A stretch of DNA of 7,709 nucleotides from Gammaproteobacteria bacterium UBA3498 (GTDB taxonomy: Bacteria > Pseudomonadota > Gammaproteobacteria > Pseudomonadales > Pseudohongiellaceae). Positions 6,744 through 7,709 of the stretch are shown here, in pieces. The stretch spans positions 1 through 7,709 of the forward strand of contig DFQD01000159.1 in the NCBI GenBank assembly GCA_002377605.1, in the 5' to 3' direction. The first letter of the stretch is position 1. Every line of letters starts with the position of its first letter. Below the pieces are notes generated by a model. That model saw only the letters and a program-made list of their open reading frames with translations, did not search any database and was not told the DNA's origin. A program made the position numbers and the translations under genes.

Positions 6744-6752
6744 ATCCTCCTT
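6744..6752 (-). promoter_or_regulatory. strong Shine-Dalgarno of the UGSC gene, placed right after the upstream stop
   Basis: The 9 bases between the upstream TAA and the first ATG read AAGGAGGAT. GGAGG is 2 bases from the first ATG (6743) and 5 bases from the second (6740), so the second Met is the better start. The tight packing suggests translational coupling to the upstream gene. Confidence 0.75.
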
Positions 6753-7709
6753 TTATTGAATTTTTTGCGAGACTAGCTGACTACCTTTCTCGCCTGAGGC
6801 TACCCAACCACTTATGATGGCAGAAAACATTCCTGCTTTACCACCTGTAGTCACTATGTGTAAGCCATCGTCTCTAAACTTGCTCAGTTGTTTATCTTTA
6901 AATTTTTTCGGCATGCCTTCTGCAATATCCTGAGCTCCTCTAATTACATCAGCGCCAGATATCGTTAAATTGTCGTAGAGAGCCTGACGTAGATCCTGTT
7001 TGCTCCATCCTGCTTGCCTAAATATCCGGCGGTGTTCAGGGCTTATCACCAAAATGGCATCAGCCGCACCGTAGAGCTTGGTGTTTACGACGCTGCGCAA
7101 GCTATTAGAAATATTCTTAGTGAGTGACTCTGGATTGCGAGACTGTTGATCAACGATTGGTTGCAGTCCTTCTCCAGCGAATAGACTGATTACTGAATCA
7201 GCTCTTTCAAAGCCCTGGTCTTGTGCCAGATTGGCCCAATCTACATCTGATTCATCTTCGGCGAAACAGTAAGAGTATTTACCTGGGTTGCCCATTACCG
7301 CTCGATCGATGCCTCCTGGCAAGCCACCACCTACATTTCGAATCAATAGCTGTAATGCTCGGCCGATAGTAGCGTTTGCTCTACTTCCCTGACCTAAAGC
7401 ATTAACCCCGCTGTTAATCCCGATTTGTTTGATAACTGGGCCGTTGACGATCATGACTGGTCCAGAGAAATAGGTGGTACAAAGTAAGCCATGCATACAG
7501 AACTTGTCTTGTAGGGCTGCTTCTACCGAAGCAAGCACTACGGGGAAGTATTCTGGTTTACAGCCAGCTAACACTGCGTTGATTGCTACTTTTTCAATTG
7601 TGCAGGGAATATTATCTGGAGGCACATTGCCGATAATTTCCTCTTGTGGACGATGCGTACCTTTTAGCATGCGAATTACACGAACCGCAGTCGGTGGGAC
7701 AACTGGTAA
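6753..7709 (-). CDS. conserved protein of unknown function, partner of the UGSC selenoprotein (partial at right edge)
   Basis: At least 318 residues are visible. The frame is open to the right edge, and the 13 codons before the first internal ATG (7670) read LPVVPPTAVRVIR. They look like genuine coding sequence, so the true start lies outside and 7670 is an internal Met. I cannot name the family. Notable stretches are TIEKVAINAVLAGCKPEYFP (with a Cys), GGGLPGGIDRAVMGNPGKYS, SLFAGEGLQPI, AADAILVISPEHRRIF and a glycine-rich C-terminal VTTGGKAGMFSAIISGW. There are five cysteines and no obvious membrane segment or signal in the visible part, so it is probably cytosolic. It ends 9 bases before the selenoprotein gene, on the same strand, with the strong ribosome site of that gene between them. 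That makes joint expression and probably joint function likely. A redox or acyl-CoA-linked enzyme is possible, but this is only inferred from neighbours. Confidence 0.85.
   Translation of the reverse strand, partial: LPVVPPTAVRVIRMLKGTHRPQEEIIGNVPPDNIPCTIEKVAINAVLAGCKPEYFPVVLASVEAALQDKFCMHGLLCTTYFSGPVMIVNGPVIKQIGINSGVNALGQGSRANATIGRALQLLIRNVGGGLPGGIDRAVMGNPGKYSYCFAEDESDVDWANLAQDQGFERADSVISLFAGEGLQPIVDQQSRNPESLTKNISNSLRSVVNTKLYGAADAILVISPEHRRIFRQAGWSKQDLRQALYDNLTISGADVIRGAQDIAEGMPKKFKDKQLSKFRDDGLHIVTTGGKAGMFSAIISGWVASGEKGSQLVSQKIQ

Noticed and set aside
1..7709. CRISPR array, insertion sequence, tRNA or prophage signature
   Set aside because: No direct repeat array, transposase, terminal inverted repeats or tRNA-like cloverleaf was seen on reading either strand.

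Overview
The window reads as part of a chromosome from a free-living Gram-negative bacterium, most likely a marine gammaproteobacterium. This is inferred from protein style: a LIV-type ABC transporter, an ArfB-type rescue factor, a biosynthetic-type thiolase and Sec signal peptides. Base composition is moderate to slightly AT-rich. I saw no mobile element, CRISPR array, rRNA or tRNA.

Left part (1-3722, all minus strand): a tightly packed branched-chain-amino-acid-type (LIV) importer operon. Transcription order is periplasmic binding protein (3722-2469), LivH-type permease (2434-1484), LivM-type permease with a C-terminal membrane extension (1484-240), then a LivG-type ATPase cut off by the left edge (243-1). 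Three genes are joined by 1- and 4-base stop/start overlaps. The true substrate cannot be read from the sequence. This family also carries urea, amides and aromatic acids.

Middle (3723-4999): a divergent intergenic region, then two plus-strand genes. These are an ArfB-like peptidyl-tRNA hydrolase with a GGQ motif and a lysine-rich tail, preceded by an in-frame 10-codon mini-ORF, and a small exported protein of unknown function.

Right part (5000-7709, all minus strand): the most interesting section. A conserved protein of unknown function, running off the right edge, is followed after 9 bases by a gene that looks broken by an in-frame TGA. It is better read as one selenoprotein of 173-174 residues. 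The reading frame continues for 79 sense codons past the TGA. The TGA lies in a UGSC (Sec-Gly-Ser-Cys) redox motif, and a hairpin placed like a bacterial SECIS element follows it, with G and U of the loop at nucleotides 23-24 counted from the UGA as in E. coli fdhF. This matches the UGSC (seleno)protein family that I recall from marine metagenome selenoproteome work. A complete thiolase gene with all catalytic residues follows 34 bases downstream. The three genes probably form one operon, suggesting that the UGSC protein and its partner act near acyl-CoA metabolism. The reaction they catalyse is unknown to me.
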